NCBI RefSeq assembly: GCF_000801105.2
Contig: NC_079516.1
Coordinates: forward strand, 51,133,265-51,197,264
DNA: 64,000 bases
Reading direction: 5' to 3'
From: Raphanus sativus
Lineage: Eukaryota > Streptophyta > Magnoliopsida > Brassicales > Brassicaceae
Shown here: positions 47,286 to 58,994 of the stretch, one piece after another
How positions within the stretch are numbered: position 1 is the stretch's first letter
Layout: each line of letters starts with the position of its first letter
The notes under the pieces: model-generated
Databases searched by the model: none
Told to the model about the DNA's origin: nothing
The model's input: the letters and a program-made list of their open reading frames with translations, nothing else
Position numbers and translations under genes: made by a program

Positions 47286-48351
47286 CTAGATTTTGACCCG
47301 CCCTTTCAAGGGCGGGTATATTTTTTGTTTAATTTTTTTTGATTTTTTATATTTGTGTTTTTATTTTGTTTTGTAATTAGATTTGTGTTTTTATTTGTAA
47401 TCATATTTGTGTATAGTATTTCTTTTTAATTATTTAGTAAGAGATTTCGATAATTGTATTTAGAAGAAAGTTATCGAATGTGGTTATTATTGAAAATGGT
47501 TACGTTATATATTTAGAAATTATTTAGATGCAGTTATAAAATATATTGGACTAATCATTTATTAATATGTCATGATCATGATTTTTATTATAATATTTAA
47601 AATTTTAAATAGTGTTTTCATATCCGATCCAGACCTATAGTCGAGTTAGTAGACATGGCAATTCGAACAATCGAAAATTTATATAAAAATTATTTACATA
47701 ATGACATAATAAATAATATTTTTAATTTTCGAATAACTCATTTTTATCGTTAATTAATAATATACACTATAAATGATATTCAAATTTGTATATGATATAT
47801 GGTTTAGGGTATATAATAAGACTATAACTGATATAATTAATCTTTTTAATTTTTCTTACACTAATTAATGCTTATTTTAATATTTTATGTAATGATCAAA
47901 AAAAGTTTAAATTTATTTTGTATTTGATAATTATTTTGTATGTCTCACAGAATAACCATGATGTCAAAAAAGAAAGAATAATAACCCATAACTTTTTTTG
48001 GTAGGTATAATAACCCATAACTTTAATAGTAATAACATCAATCAAATTAATTATATTGATTAAACGAATTGTACAGTTATTCATAGGACACTTATAAGGG
48101 TCATAAGAGCAACCTATTTAAGGAACCATTACTGCCGTTAAAAAAGGAGCGATAATTATAGTTAATCAAACAAAATTACATATCCACTAACCAAATAATA
48201 TATCCACGAAAGTCAAACGGGAATGAATGTAATATTATAATAGAAATGAACGGTTAGATAGGAACGACGTTAGATTAAGTATGTGTAGTTGAAATTTTAA
48301 TCTGGACACAACTTTTATCAATAGGACAAACTGTAGAATTAATAGAATAGA
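47286..48351 (-). mobile_element. Helitron nested in the Harbinger element
   Basis: Minus strand: the 5' end TCTATTCTATTAATTCTACA is at 48351 and the 3' end, hairpin CCGCCCTTGAAAGGGCGG then GTCAAAATCTAG, is at 47286, inserted between A and T. About 1.07 kb, no ORF. It has the same 5' end as the Helitron in SSL1 intron 1. It carries a micro-insertion of its own (47978-48024). Confidence 0.8.
47978..48024 (-). mobile_element. Micro-insertion nested in a Helitron, tail ACCTACC-A(n)
   Basis: The perfect 18-bp repeat ATAATAACCCATAACTTT (47978-47995 and 48007-48024) flanks 11 bp, ACCTACCAAAA on the minus strand. Being inside a Helitron inside a Harbinger element, it is the youngest of the three events. 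Confidence 0.7.
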
Positions 48352-48526
48352 TGTTTTATTATAAACACAATTAATTAACTCAAAAAAAAATTTAACTAAG
48401 AACCTCTAAACGTATCTACCAATAATGTGCTGTTTTAATCACGTATCTTAGCTATGTCTCTTAACCTACACATAATAATAAACTATTCTAAGAACCTTAA
48501 TTTTTGTTTTAGCAATAAAGATGCTC

Positions 48527-49072
48527 TTAGGGTACCAGAGTATATTATCATCTAAAAATAATATCAAACATATATAAGAAATTGAAACTGAACGGAATTT
48601 CATTCAGCCTGTTGTCCTTTGCTACTTTGGCTGCTATTCCGGTTATCCAAATCATTCGCTTTAAATGCTAACTTTTGGTTCCATCATGAGATATCTCTCT
48701 TTGAGCTTGTAGATATAGGATTTTAAACAATTTACATTTTAGTCGACTATATTACCATTATTAAACCCCGAAAATACTTGAAATATTATCAAACTGAAAG
48801 AAAAAATGGATCGTCGAATTGAAAGGAAAGTGAACCATATTAGAAATCAAGATTTGCTTTAAGAAAAGAGAAGAAGCCAACATTTCATTATAGTATAAGA
48901 CCAAGAGTCTTGCAGGACTTAGCTTAAGCAGGACTAACCGGATACAGCAAATACTTTTTAAAAATTCTCGACTTATTATCAAAGATTCAAATCCACACAC
49001 ATGGGACGTAGACAAAAGAAAGATCCTAATGACGGTAATTTAAAAACTTTTAAAAATCTGTAATCATATAGA
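48527..49072. other. Spacer 3' of SSL1
   Basis: No gene is recognised; it begins with the Harbinger target repeat TTA and ends in the likely 3' UTR of SSL1. Confidence 0.5.
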
Positions 49073-52000
49073 TCACTGACGATCGAGAACCCAAACAGAA
49101 GGAAGAAAGACAGACCCAAACCAGAGCTTACCATCTCTCTCTTGAACCTCACTTACGAATTTCATATTCTTCCCTTCACTATCTTCAAGAACCTCCACAA
49201 CCTCACCGGTCTTGCCGCAGAGCTTCACAGCACCCGCATGAGGCTTTCCTCCTTCAAAGAGAAAAACCAACAGGTCCATATTCAACGTTTTCATGAAAAA
49301 CTTTCCAATCCACGGATGCATCAACGAAAACCTAGAAAACGGAGTTTTCTTGGAATGCAAGGCAACCCAAAAATCCCCTGTCTCGGTCCTCCTGATGTTA
49401 TCAGCGTAGCCAGGGAGCTTTGCGAATATGTCGCGGGTCCCGGCTTTAGGTCCTTTGACCCAATATCGATGCACAAGTTGCGTTGGGACCTCACAGGAAA
49501 GCACGAACGAACCATCTTTGCTTATGGCAAGACCATTGGGGAAATGGAGACGGTCCATTATAACTTTGGCCTCTTTTGTCTTCTTGTCATATCGAATCGC
49601 TCTTCCCGTCTTTTCGCCACAGAGAAACGCGTAGAATACGTCCCTGATCCATACACGAACGCAGGTATATTAATATTAGCATGTTCCGACAGTAATTTTA
49701 TACGTTTTTACTATAACTTGGTAAAATAATAACATCGGACTTTTCTTTGGGTTTACATGTTTTATAATGTGCTTTTCTCCAAATGAAACCAAGACGTTAG
49801 TAGAAAAATATAAAATATACTATTTTTTTTAACAAAACCATATGATATCTACCTTACTAGTTTATGATTTTTGATTGCATATCACCATCTACATTTCAAT
49901 ACACATAATGCATATTATTAAGTAAAAAGTATTTGTTACAAAAAAAATTAAGTAAAAGGGTATTTTTAGGAAACAAAAAACTTAAGCGTAACCACGTTGT
50001 GGTGGTCTAGTGGTCTCCACTAGAGGAGAAGTGCCCTGATGGTCTATGTCAGGGTTCACTCCCTTCTAGTGCGAGATTATTAGCTCCACATGTAGTCATG
50101 CGGATATGGGTCCATGCTTACGACCCATTTGAATATCCGGGAAAATGTCTATCCGTAGGTTGCACCTCCTATCCGGAAATTAGGTATGTGTCTTTAATAG
50201 ATCCGGGTAAATTAAAGGATGCATAACGTTTTTCAATTTGCAAAAAGACACAAATAAGTGTGTGTTTTTCTATCTTAGTTATCTATTCACATATTGATGC
50301 AAAATAATATTTACCCTTTTCAGACAATTGCAAATTTGCAAATATAAAATTCTTAAACTCGTGGATTTATCTGGAAGCATGTTATTGTAGCAGATAAAGG
50401 CAAACGGAAACAAATATCCAAACCTTGATTCCCGCATTATATAGAAAATTAAAGAAAGCAAAATAGTGGTGAAGTTATAATACCCGAAGTGGTAGGTGTC
50501 GCTGCTATCGTTGAAGTAGATAGCATCATCTTCTTCGTCTATATCCATTTGATTCGCGAACATGATTTTCTGACCTTCTACCTCGTTCACGACCTTCTCG
50601 GCCAATCCTCCGTTAGGTCCTACTTTCATTACCCCTAAGTAACCGTCACAGAAGTACAAATCTCCCGATTTCTTTTCGAAGCTCAATCCTAAAGGCCTTC
50701 CACACGCAGGTTCCACCTTATGTTTCGAACAGTTCCCTCTTCATATATACACCAAATTAAAAAAAAAGAAACTTCATCATGTCTGTATCTAACCTATAAT
50801 TATTTCTCGATGTATCCATTTATTCTAACCTTTTAATTTCAGCTGCGGTTGCATCAACTTTACAGGATAAACTAGATTTTGATCCGCTTTTAAAAGGTGG
50901 GTATATTTTTTGTTTTATATTTTCTTTAAAAATTTAATTTTTATATTTGTGTTTTTATTCATATTTTTGTTTTTCTTTGTATAATATTTAGCTTAAATGT
51001 TTAATAAGATGTTTTATACCCGTCCTTTAAAATGATGGGTTATAAACAGCAACATGACCTATTGATATATGTGTGGTCCAACTATTTTAATATAAATATT
51101 AAAATCACGTATTAATCATTAAAATATATTATATAATGAACTACACGAATATGACTAAAAACACACAAATATAAAAAATTATATTTTAAAACAAAATATA
51201 AAACAGAAAATATATTTACTCTTCTAAGAACGTGTCAAAATCTAGTATTTATATTAAAATAATTGTACAACGCCTATATTAATATGTCATGTTCTTCTTG
51301 TTTTAATAGAATAGATCCTTTACATTTATTTTAAAATCTAATAGAGTTATTTGTTTGCATCCTTAATAATTAATTGTCTCATATAAAGTCTTTTAGACTA
51401 TTTAAAATTATTTATATTAGACCATATTAACCCATTTACATAAATATATTTAACTTTTAAATAGTATTTTAAAAAATATTTTAAAATTTGAAAATACAAA
51501 AACTTTATTTTTAGAAAAGTTAAATATATTTATGTAGATGGATTAATATGGTATTCATTAACTTTAAGTAAAATCATATTTAAAGTACGAAAATTTTAAC
51601 GGAATAATACTTACAAAAAATAACATAACCGAATACAGTAGTATGTTTCGGGTTCCAATCATAATTTCAGTATTTTAACAATTTGCATTTGGAATCAACC
51701 CAAAAGAAAAGAATAAATGTAATTATATATCGTATATATACATCAGATATGTACGATAACTTGCTGTGATTGATAATTTGTATATATATCATATATGTAC
51801 TGTACATGCAAAAAAGTCAAATTAGAAAGAAGTGGGCACCAAGAATTATGTGGACAGAAGAAATTACGTTTTTTTCTTTACAGCGAATAGAAAGTTACAG
51901 GTTTTGCAGTTTAATTAAAACATGGAAATAATTGATTGTAATTATTTGGACATAACTTTTATCAACTGGTCATACAAGAGAATTAATAGAATAGATTATT

Positions 52001-52488
52001 GTGTTCATCTTCTATAGAAAATATAATACTATTATTTGAATGTTTTTATCAATGTTATGTAGCAATTATAAAATTAAAGTAGATACAAGAAGCCAAACAA
52101 AAACATTATTATTTTTGTTTGGGGTACATATCTACGATATGTAAAATTCATTACATTCGCGTGGAAACACTCGGTCTTTTGGGTCATATAAAAGCTAAAC
52201 AAACCTGTGGGGAGTTGAGTAGGCGAATTCGACCCAGCTAAGATCCGCACCGCGCCATTTGAGTATGCGACCATCGGTAACGCCGACGTATGGGCCTTCC
52301 CCTTTTGGGTCCCAGTCCAGGCTCTCCGGTCCATCAACGGGAAGCGGGATCATCGTCGCCGTGGTTAGGACGTTTTTCGAGCCTACTATACTCTCCGGTC
52401 CGATGATGGATGGCCCGACGAAGACGATCAGAACGGCTATAACTGCCGTCAAGATGGCCCACGTCCGAAACTTCCTGCTGATTGGCAT
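49073..52488 (-). CDS. SSL1: Strictosidine synthase-like 1, three exons
   Basis: Same beta-propeller family as SSL2. Exons (minus): 52488-52205, 50738-50484, 49643-49073; GT-AG, phases agree, 370 codons with stop. An N-terminal signal anchor (ILTAVIAVLIVFVGPSII) follows a basic MPISRKFRTW. Conserved blocks: GPESLDWDPKGEGPYVGVTD, CGRPLGLSFEKKSGDLYFCD, DAIYFNDSSDTYHFG, DRLHFPNGLAISKDGSFVLS, RRTETGDFWVALHSKK and ERDGKLWFGSVFLPS. One difference is FNDSS where most members have FTDSS. Corresponds to At2g41300. Intron 1 (50739-52204) is swollen by a Helitron, and intron 2 (49644-50483) by a SINE-like sequence and a micro-insertion; the coding sequence is intact. Confidence 0.92.
49917..49957 (+). 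mobile_element. Micro-insertion in SSL1 intron 2, tail GTTAC-A(7)
   Basis: ATTAAGTAAAA is repeated at 49917-49927 and 49947-49957; allowing small divergence the repeat continues through GTATTT. The insert is then GTTACAAAAAAA, 12 bp. Confidence 0.65.
49991..50225 (+). mobile_element. Candidate tRNA-related SINE in SSL1 intron 2
   Basis: A perfect pol III A-box match TGGTCTAGTGG (50003-50013) is followed 40 bp later by GGTTCACTCCC (50053-50063), close to a B box. A unique body of about 150 bp follows. I find neither a clear A-tail nor a target duplication, so the right boundary is a guess. Confidence 0.5.
50872..51995 (-). mobile_element. Helitron in SSL1 intron 1
   Basis: Minus strand: the 5' end TCTATTCTATTAATTCTCTT is at 51995, the 3' end with a weak hairpin and GATCAAAATCTAG is at 50872. 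It is homologous to the nested Helitron at 47286-48351 near both ends but its terminal hairpin is decayed, so it is probably older. Another CTAGT-like end near 51236-51245 may mark a nested or rearranged copy. Confidence 0.75.
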
Positions 52489-54173
52489 TGTTGTGTAGCT
52501 GCTAGCTTTAACTCCTCTTCCGAGAAAAAAATGGTGTTTTAAGTGTAAGTTTGGAGTGGCTAATTACTTAATTATATGCATGATTACTAATTGTTTGGAT
52601 GTTTCATGTTCCAGAATACGTGAGAAACAAGGAATAAATAGATAAAAGCATAAGAGATTAATGGAAGCGATCCCATGTTACTACTTTAAATGACTTTATC
52701 TTTTTTACTTCTATATTTTCCGAATATTACTTCTTTATTTAATTGTTTTTACATGTACGAAAATGGACTTAATGATTAATAAATATTTCTGACAAAAGGA
52801 AAGAGGGGTTGAAATATATAAGATTCGCAAGACATTGACACTATCGAGTCGATAGTTATATTCCGGAAATCTTTTGAGATATTTGCATTTGTATAACATT
52901 TTTTTGATAAACCAGAAGTTTTACCATGCAGCATCTATAGAATTGTGAGAATCTCACTTTGGGAAAAGGACGAACAAAACTATACTTGGGACCATTCCAG
53001 GGAAATTAAAAGTTATAAGTATATAGAATTTGTTACATTTTTTGACGTGTCTCTCTTTCTTATTTTACTTTTGAGAAAAAAATATTCTGGCTGAGGTGGA
53101 AAGAAAAAGACTCTGCTTCACGTTTTCTTAGACACTTTCATATGAATACCATTTGTTTTGCTTAATCTCATCTGCGAAGATTCTTTTTATTTTAATATTT
53201 AAACAAAAAGAAAAAAAAAAGAGGAAGAAGATGAAGAAGAGCATTGTCAAGATACATTGACAAGGTAGTACGGTGAATGGGAATCGAATATATGGAAAAA
53301 CAATGCAAGCTTAGTTTATGGCTCCGGTGTAGACAAGTTTGATATTCATGTTTAAAAGATTTACCAATTACCATTGAAGGTGCTATAAGATCATACCTAG
53401 TTATGTCCGCTATTTGTCATCGCGTAAATCATTGCATTGGTACGGTCGATGGTGATGCTTGACTGGGCTTCATCCTTTTCCTTGAGCCCAACTTCTTAAT
53501 CGAGCCTTGTGTGATACTAAAGAGTTACGTAAGATCTTTTGGTGTGATTGTACATTCTTCATTGCCAAGTCTAGAATAATTTTTCAGCAAAAGAAAAAGA
53601 AGAAAAAGTCCAGAATAATTTAAAACCAATAATTTAAGAAACAAACCCCATGACTTTGGATTATTTTCAGATATAAGTCCTTTATTTGCTATTTAACCAA
53701 TCATACCAACCAAAAGAAAATAGAAGATGAGGCTTGGTTCACTTTAATATTGAGTACAATTTAGCCCAATAACATGTCACAACCGGCCCATATAATTACT
53801 AGCAATAGGTTCCTCAATGTTTTCCGGTAGGGAGAGTCCATTGTGATTTGTGACCCTTAGTGACGCAACAATTATACATATGTAATGATATAATCGACAT
53901 ATATTAAAAAATTCGAGATATCAACGTTTGATATCATAACTAAGCAACCATTGTTCAAAATTCTCGTGAATATTCACTACAATATCTATTACACAAAAGA
54001 TAATAAAAAGTTGTATTGACATAATTGTTTTTTTTTTCTGCGATCCGTGCGTCAAGAAACTTGGATAGTTCGGCAAGATAGGATCTGTATTGCAATCTCC
54101 TACTCCACCTGATTTGGTACTAAACGTTGATATAATAACCTTATTCTACACCAACAAAAAGAAAGATATCAAT
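52489..54173. other. SSL1 upstream region and spacer
   Basis: The left part holds the SSL1 promoter. No further gene is recognised; the micro-insertion 53567-53621 lies here. Confidence 0.45.
53567..53621 (+). mobile_element. Micro-insertion, 23 bp A-rich
   Basis: A 16-bp repeat with one mismatch (AAGTCTAGAATAATTT and AAGTCCAGAATAATTT) flanks TTCAGCAAAAGAAAAAGAAG plus AAA. Confidence 0.6.
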
Positions 54174-54574
54174 TCTATTAAAACACAAATATGACCAATT
54201 GATATAGGGTTGTGTCCAATAAATTTTCATTAAATAAATTTTTGGAAAAAAAGTTAAGCCCATAGATCTGGATCGGGTAAACACAAGTATAATTATATTA
54301 AGTAATTTTCATAAATAACTAAACGGTTTATATATGTCTTCAACCAAAAAAGAAAAAAACTATAATCAAACTGAAATCAAAATTCAAAAAGAAAAACAAC
54401 CTAAAACCAAAACCAAACATTATATTTAAACATATTGATGAATAAAAAGACGGGTTAATAAATTTGTTGACTAAATCAATCTCAAACATTTAACAAATGA
54501 ACAAGATTAATACATAAACTGATGACAAAAAAATAAATCTTATCCGCCCTTTGAAAGAGCGGGTCAAACTCTAG
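54174..54574 (+). mobile_element. Short Helitron, about 400 bp
   Basis: The right end is a hairpin CCGCCCTTTGAAAGAGCGG followed by GTCAAACTCTAG and T. The left end TCTATTAAAACACAAATATG fits a Helitron 5' terminus, though the base before it is T rather than the usual A. Confidence 0.65.
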
Positions 54575-54808
54575 TAATATAATTAATTGTGGCGTTAGAA
54601 AGGAGTTTAATGTGAGCTTTATAATCAAAAGGAGTTTACACGAACATAATCATACGTAACATAAAATATAAAGATTTGGTGTGTAAACCTTGGCCTTATC
54701 GGAGGGGCTATAGCCAATTGTGTCCTAACATCGCTTGTAAGGGTATTTAAATGTTTCTTTATGAACTAAGGACTAATTTTAAAATTTTTATGGGTATTTA
54801 AAATATAA
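54575..54808. other. Short spacer between Helitrons
   Basis: Nothing recognised between the 400-bp Helitron and the next one. Confidence 0.4.
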
Positions 54809-55198
54809 CTAGATCTTGACCCGCCCAACCGGGCGGGTATTTATTTTATGTTTTTTTATTTATAAATGATATATTTGTAATATTTAAACATAAATTTAGA
54901 TTGAAAATTAACATTTGTAGTTATAATAAGAATTAAATGTTTAAAAAATATTTTGATATAAATTTTAAATTCCTAATTAAAATAATATAGAGATGGGTCA
55001 TAATTTTTTCCAATTCCAAAATCTTAGCATTCTTAATAACAAATAAAATAATTTTTAAATACATAAATATATAAACATATTTGAAATTAAAATAAATTTG
55101 TTAAAAAAAATCTTACGCCATTGTTGTTTATTTCTATAGTTTGACCCGTGGCCGTATAAATATTTGCTTTCACTTCAATTGTTTTCTTTGTTCTAATG

Positions 55199-55252
<54 letters not shown>

Positions 55253-55761
55253 TGTAAATTAATATGTATTACATAATTGTTAGTATACATTTTAAAACAA
55301 AAATTTTATATATTATTTTAAATAATTATATTATGTGATTTTAATCGTCTATTATATCACAGTCTATCATATAAAAATCTGATATTTATAACTAATTGGA
55401 CTTATATTATAAAAGTGTTATACTAACAATTTATAAATAAAATATTTTATATTTTATCTATATGATATATAAATTGATTTTGATGTGTGTTTTTATTTTA
55501 TTATTTTTATTGATAAATATTGAAAAATATTAAATGTTAACAAAAAATCTATTAGAAAATTTATTTTGGTTAAGATTCATTCTATTAAAGAAATCTATCA
55601 TTTAAATTAGGAAAAGATATTAAATACTTAAATCTATCATCTAAATAAGGAAAATACAAAATTCTCTACTATCTTTGTTACCAAACAAAATTAAATTTTT
55701 TTAGACTCATATCCCTGTTACCAAACAAAAGTTTAAAGTACTTCTACTTTAATAAGATAGA
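54809..55761 (-). mobile_element. Non-autonomous Helitron, 953 bp
   Basis: Minus strand: begins TCTATCTTATTAAAGTAGAA at 55761 and ends with hairpin CCCGCCCGGTTGGGCGGG then TCAAGATCTAG at 54809, between A and T. It carries a long AT dinucleotide tract (about 55201-55250) and no ORF of interest. Confidence 0.85.
55201..55250. repeat. AT dinucleotide microsatellite inside Helitron
   Basis: About 25 uninterrupted TA units within the Helitron at 54809-55761. Confidence 0.9.
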
Positions 55762-56841
55762 TGTATATGGGTATTTAAAATTTTAGTTTCGTATTTTATA
55801 TTTTATGGACTAAGGACTAATGATGAGACCATCTAAGGGATAAGAAACATGAAATTACACCCAAATGTATTAACTTCATCATCCCATATCTATTTACACC
55901 CAAATGTATGAGCATATAACTCAGATGGAAATAAGATCGATCACAAGCAGACGAAGTTATTGAAAAATGTAAAACTTTTTACAGTAAAAGTTATGTAACT
56001 GGAGTTGTTTCTTAATTTTTTTGTCGACAAGTCGAGCTGTTAATATTCTCAAAGTAGATCTCAACGTTCGGTCGTATCTTTTAAAATAATGCTTGAGGTT
56101 TGGTTCACCGTATTAAGACCATATATGAGCTCGTTTCTAATATAAAATCTTGTTTTATTAATGATATCACCGTGAGCTAACGTGGTTCAACACTGATTTA
56201 TACACACAGAAACAAATAACTACATAAACTAAATCATAATGTAAGCTTATATAGGTACACATTATGTTAACATATTCCGTCAATTATAAGACCGGTTGGG
56301 TACAACCACACGTCCACATGTAATATGGCACCCATAATATTTCATTTTCTATATATTAATTAGTCCTTTTTCTATATAACCCTAATTAGGTGATTTTCAG
56401 GAACATAGTTTTCAAAGTTAATATGTTACACAAATAGCATGTATTTATGGTTTAATTGATGAGAACTGAGAAATATATAGAAGCCAAGAAAATCTATGAT
56501 GGTCAAGTGATTAAAAACGCGATATCATTATATCAAGAGTCTTCTTATTAAACATGTTTTGCCACTATGAATGTTATGCTTAAGTATATCGTGATCCACA
56601 TACTGTTTTTATAGAGTTATATTTTTAGGAAGAGTAGATACCTTTTTTGAAATGTTAGTAGTAATTATTATGGGATGGCGAAATAACCAAAAAAATTCTA
56701 GAAAGAAGGTAGAGAAAGATAGAAGATAGTTTTGGTTACTTTCTTAATTTGTATTTTTTGTTTGGTTATAGGGATGCAATTTCCCTAATTATTATGATAA
56801 AATAGACAAAATAAATATATGTTAAAAAATAAAATAAAAAG

Positions 56842-56890
56842 CAAATCAAAGATGGATCCTTTACCCCAAAAAAAACAAATCAAAGATGGA
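56842..56890 (+). mobile_element. Micro-insertion, tail TTTACCCC-A(8)
   Basis: The perfect 15-bp repeat CAAATCAAAGATGGA (56842-56856 and 56876-56890) flanks the 19-bp insert TCCTTTACCCCAAAAAAAA. Confidence 0.73.
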
Positions 56891-58565
56891 GGCCACCAGA
56901 TGCGATCCACCATATCTTCTCTTATGCCACATGCCGACGTCTCTCTATGCGTTAATGATATTAGTTACATTGACTTTGCATTTATACCAATCTTAAATCT
57001 TATACTTGTACACATGGATGTAGTTTTGAGTTGAATATAAAATGATACAAAATTTTCAAGTCAAATACTAAATATTCGTGGAATATGATTTGAAAATTGC
57101 ACAATAGGTTTCGTTCAAAAATCCATTTTTATTGGACCGAATCACACGGTCAAATCATAAAGTTGCAAATTTCCAAGGTAAAGATGGTATGTTCTTATTA
57201 TATACTTGTGTGTAACAAGTCAAATAATTACTTTTGTTTTGCTTATTACAAGGATTCTACTTTGTGATGCTAAATAATTGTGATAATGTTTGTATCGTCG
57301 TCAATTGATGAGCTCGTAATAAGAAGACTCGTGACAATCTGATAAAGACACAGATTCCACCAAGTTCAAAGAAAAACTCTCTCTGTCAATTTTTTTACAT
57401 TGTAGACAGAATCATAGACAAATATTAACTGATAACTAGCTAGGACAAACACTTTGCTTCTTACAATTTTTTGTCACTGTAAATATATGAATCGTCTGAT
57501 TTACATCCACTTCATATTTGCACTCGCCCCACTAACTCGTACGTGGTCTTCTTCAAAATTGTAGGGTCAAAGTTGTGATGATAAAGTTATGAATGTGTTT
57601 GAAGAAGAGGGGTCCTCTATCATCAAAGAGACATGGATGGTTGTGCTGAAGTTTAAAGAGACAAGATCTCATTTGAAGATCTATTCGACTATACATATAT
57701 CTTTAGGGTTATTGAGATTCAAAGCATGTCTACCCGACACATCGTGCATTACAATTTCATGATCACTCCATTCATCAAATCGTCTTTAGTCAACGCCACG
57801 ATCTTTTGACTCTTGCGTCTCAATCTCTTTGAATACTAGGCTGAGTTTATATTATTATTAATTTAATTTTTGTTTCCGTCTGGTTGATCATCTTTAAGGT
57901 AAATATACAATATGAGTGACTAGAAAATCAAGTGTGAATTTATTTTTCTTGATAAATATTGTTAGAAAGAAATTGTGTAAGCCTTCTCCAAATCATATTT
58001 CAAACATGTTACTGTGTTATGAAAAATAAGTTGTCTTGATACGTTACAAATATTAGACTAGAAAAAAGAAAACTAAAATGATTCCATTCATCCAAATAAA
58101 GAATTTGAAAATTTGTCGACGTTGACATTCGATTCAGACACTCTTCATAAAACTGGTCTTATAGTAATTTTCTATCACATAACTAATCTTCTTAGGTCAT
58201 CAAAAGGACATGCTTTATTACATTATCATACAGTTGTATGAGGACAATATGGAACCCACTAGAGCAATAAGAGGAAATGGTAATTGGAGGGACTTTTCAT
58301 GTGTGTCTACCATACTTTGGATACGTGTTGTGCAGATAAAGATGATAATGATTGATAAACGGGGATTATGGGCATGACTATGAGAGGCAAATCTTTGGCA
58401 GAGAATCGAGTGAACATTGCCATGTCTTTGCCACTACCGCATAAGTTAACTGCTAATAGTTCGATTTGAATTTAAAAGCGAATGGTAAATTATAAACAAC
58501 AAGAAAAAAAACTCAATACATCTTATTACTATTTGGAAGTGAATGTTTTATAATCCCATTTTAAA

Positions 58566-58609
58566 TTAGGAAGTTTTTTTTTTGGTCAAAAAAGTTAGGA
58601 AGTTTTTTT
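58566..58609 (+). mobile_element. Micro-insertion, 14 bp
   Basis: The perfect 15-bp repeat TTAGGAAGTTTTTTT (58566-58580 and 58595-58609) flanks TTTGGTCAAAAAAG. Both strands show a homopolymer end, so orientation is uncertain. Confidence 0.6.
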
Positions 58610-58994
58610 GTATAAATTATAGACAGCAAAATAGCCTCGAACACCAGCTTTTTTTTTTTTGCCAACCTTCTAAAACAACTATCTATGGGAATAGAAATAA
58701 CCAAGCATGTGATTGGTGTAGCATATATATTAATCAAATCACTCATCTTCTTATCTTTAATCCTATAAAATCTTCATATAGATTTCTTTTCATTATTTTT
58801 ATCCATCACCAAAGTTTCTTTATTGTCTCCCTCGTTGTCTTCTCAGATCATTACTTCAATCCCTCAAAACTTGCTTAGTCCGTAACTCAAAGCTAGATCC
58901 AAACTTTAACTCTCTCCCTCTCTCTCTCCAAGTTTTGAGAACGCTCAACATTTCAAGAAAAACGAAACAGTACAAAAGTTGGAAACTTTGCATA

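Larger units (their letters stand above)
43261..48526 (+). mobile_element. PIF/Harbinger DNA transposon with two intact ORFs
   Basis: 5266 bp. The ends are GAGCACCTTTATCGC and, inwards from the right, GAGCATCTTTATTGC (13 of 15 identical), flanked by TTA on both sides (43258-43260 and 48527-48529), the standard PIF/Harbinger target. It encodes both proteins such elements need: a Myb/SANT-like ORF1 (44747-45721) and a DDE transposase (45901-47154), both uninterrupted. The 5' part (about 43420-43810) is a CT-rich leader. A Helitron (47286-48351) has inserted in the 3' non-coding part. Intact frames suggest recent mobility; whether the diverged terminal repeats still function is unknown. Confidence 0.85.
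55762..58994. other. Spacer and promoter region of ARR8
   Basis: No gene is recognised over about 3.2 kb. Micro-insertions are at 56842-56890 and 58566-58609. The last 120 bp form the ARR8 5' leader with a CT microsatellite (58911-58929). Confidence 0.45.

Noticed and set aside
51236..51245. Plus-strand Helitron-like end TCAAAATCTAGT
   Set aside because: It lacks the hairpin and no matching 5' end was found; mentioned only within the SSL1 intron element.
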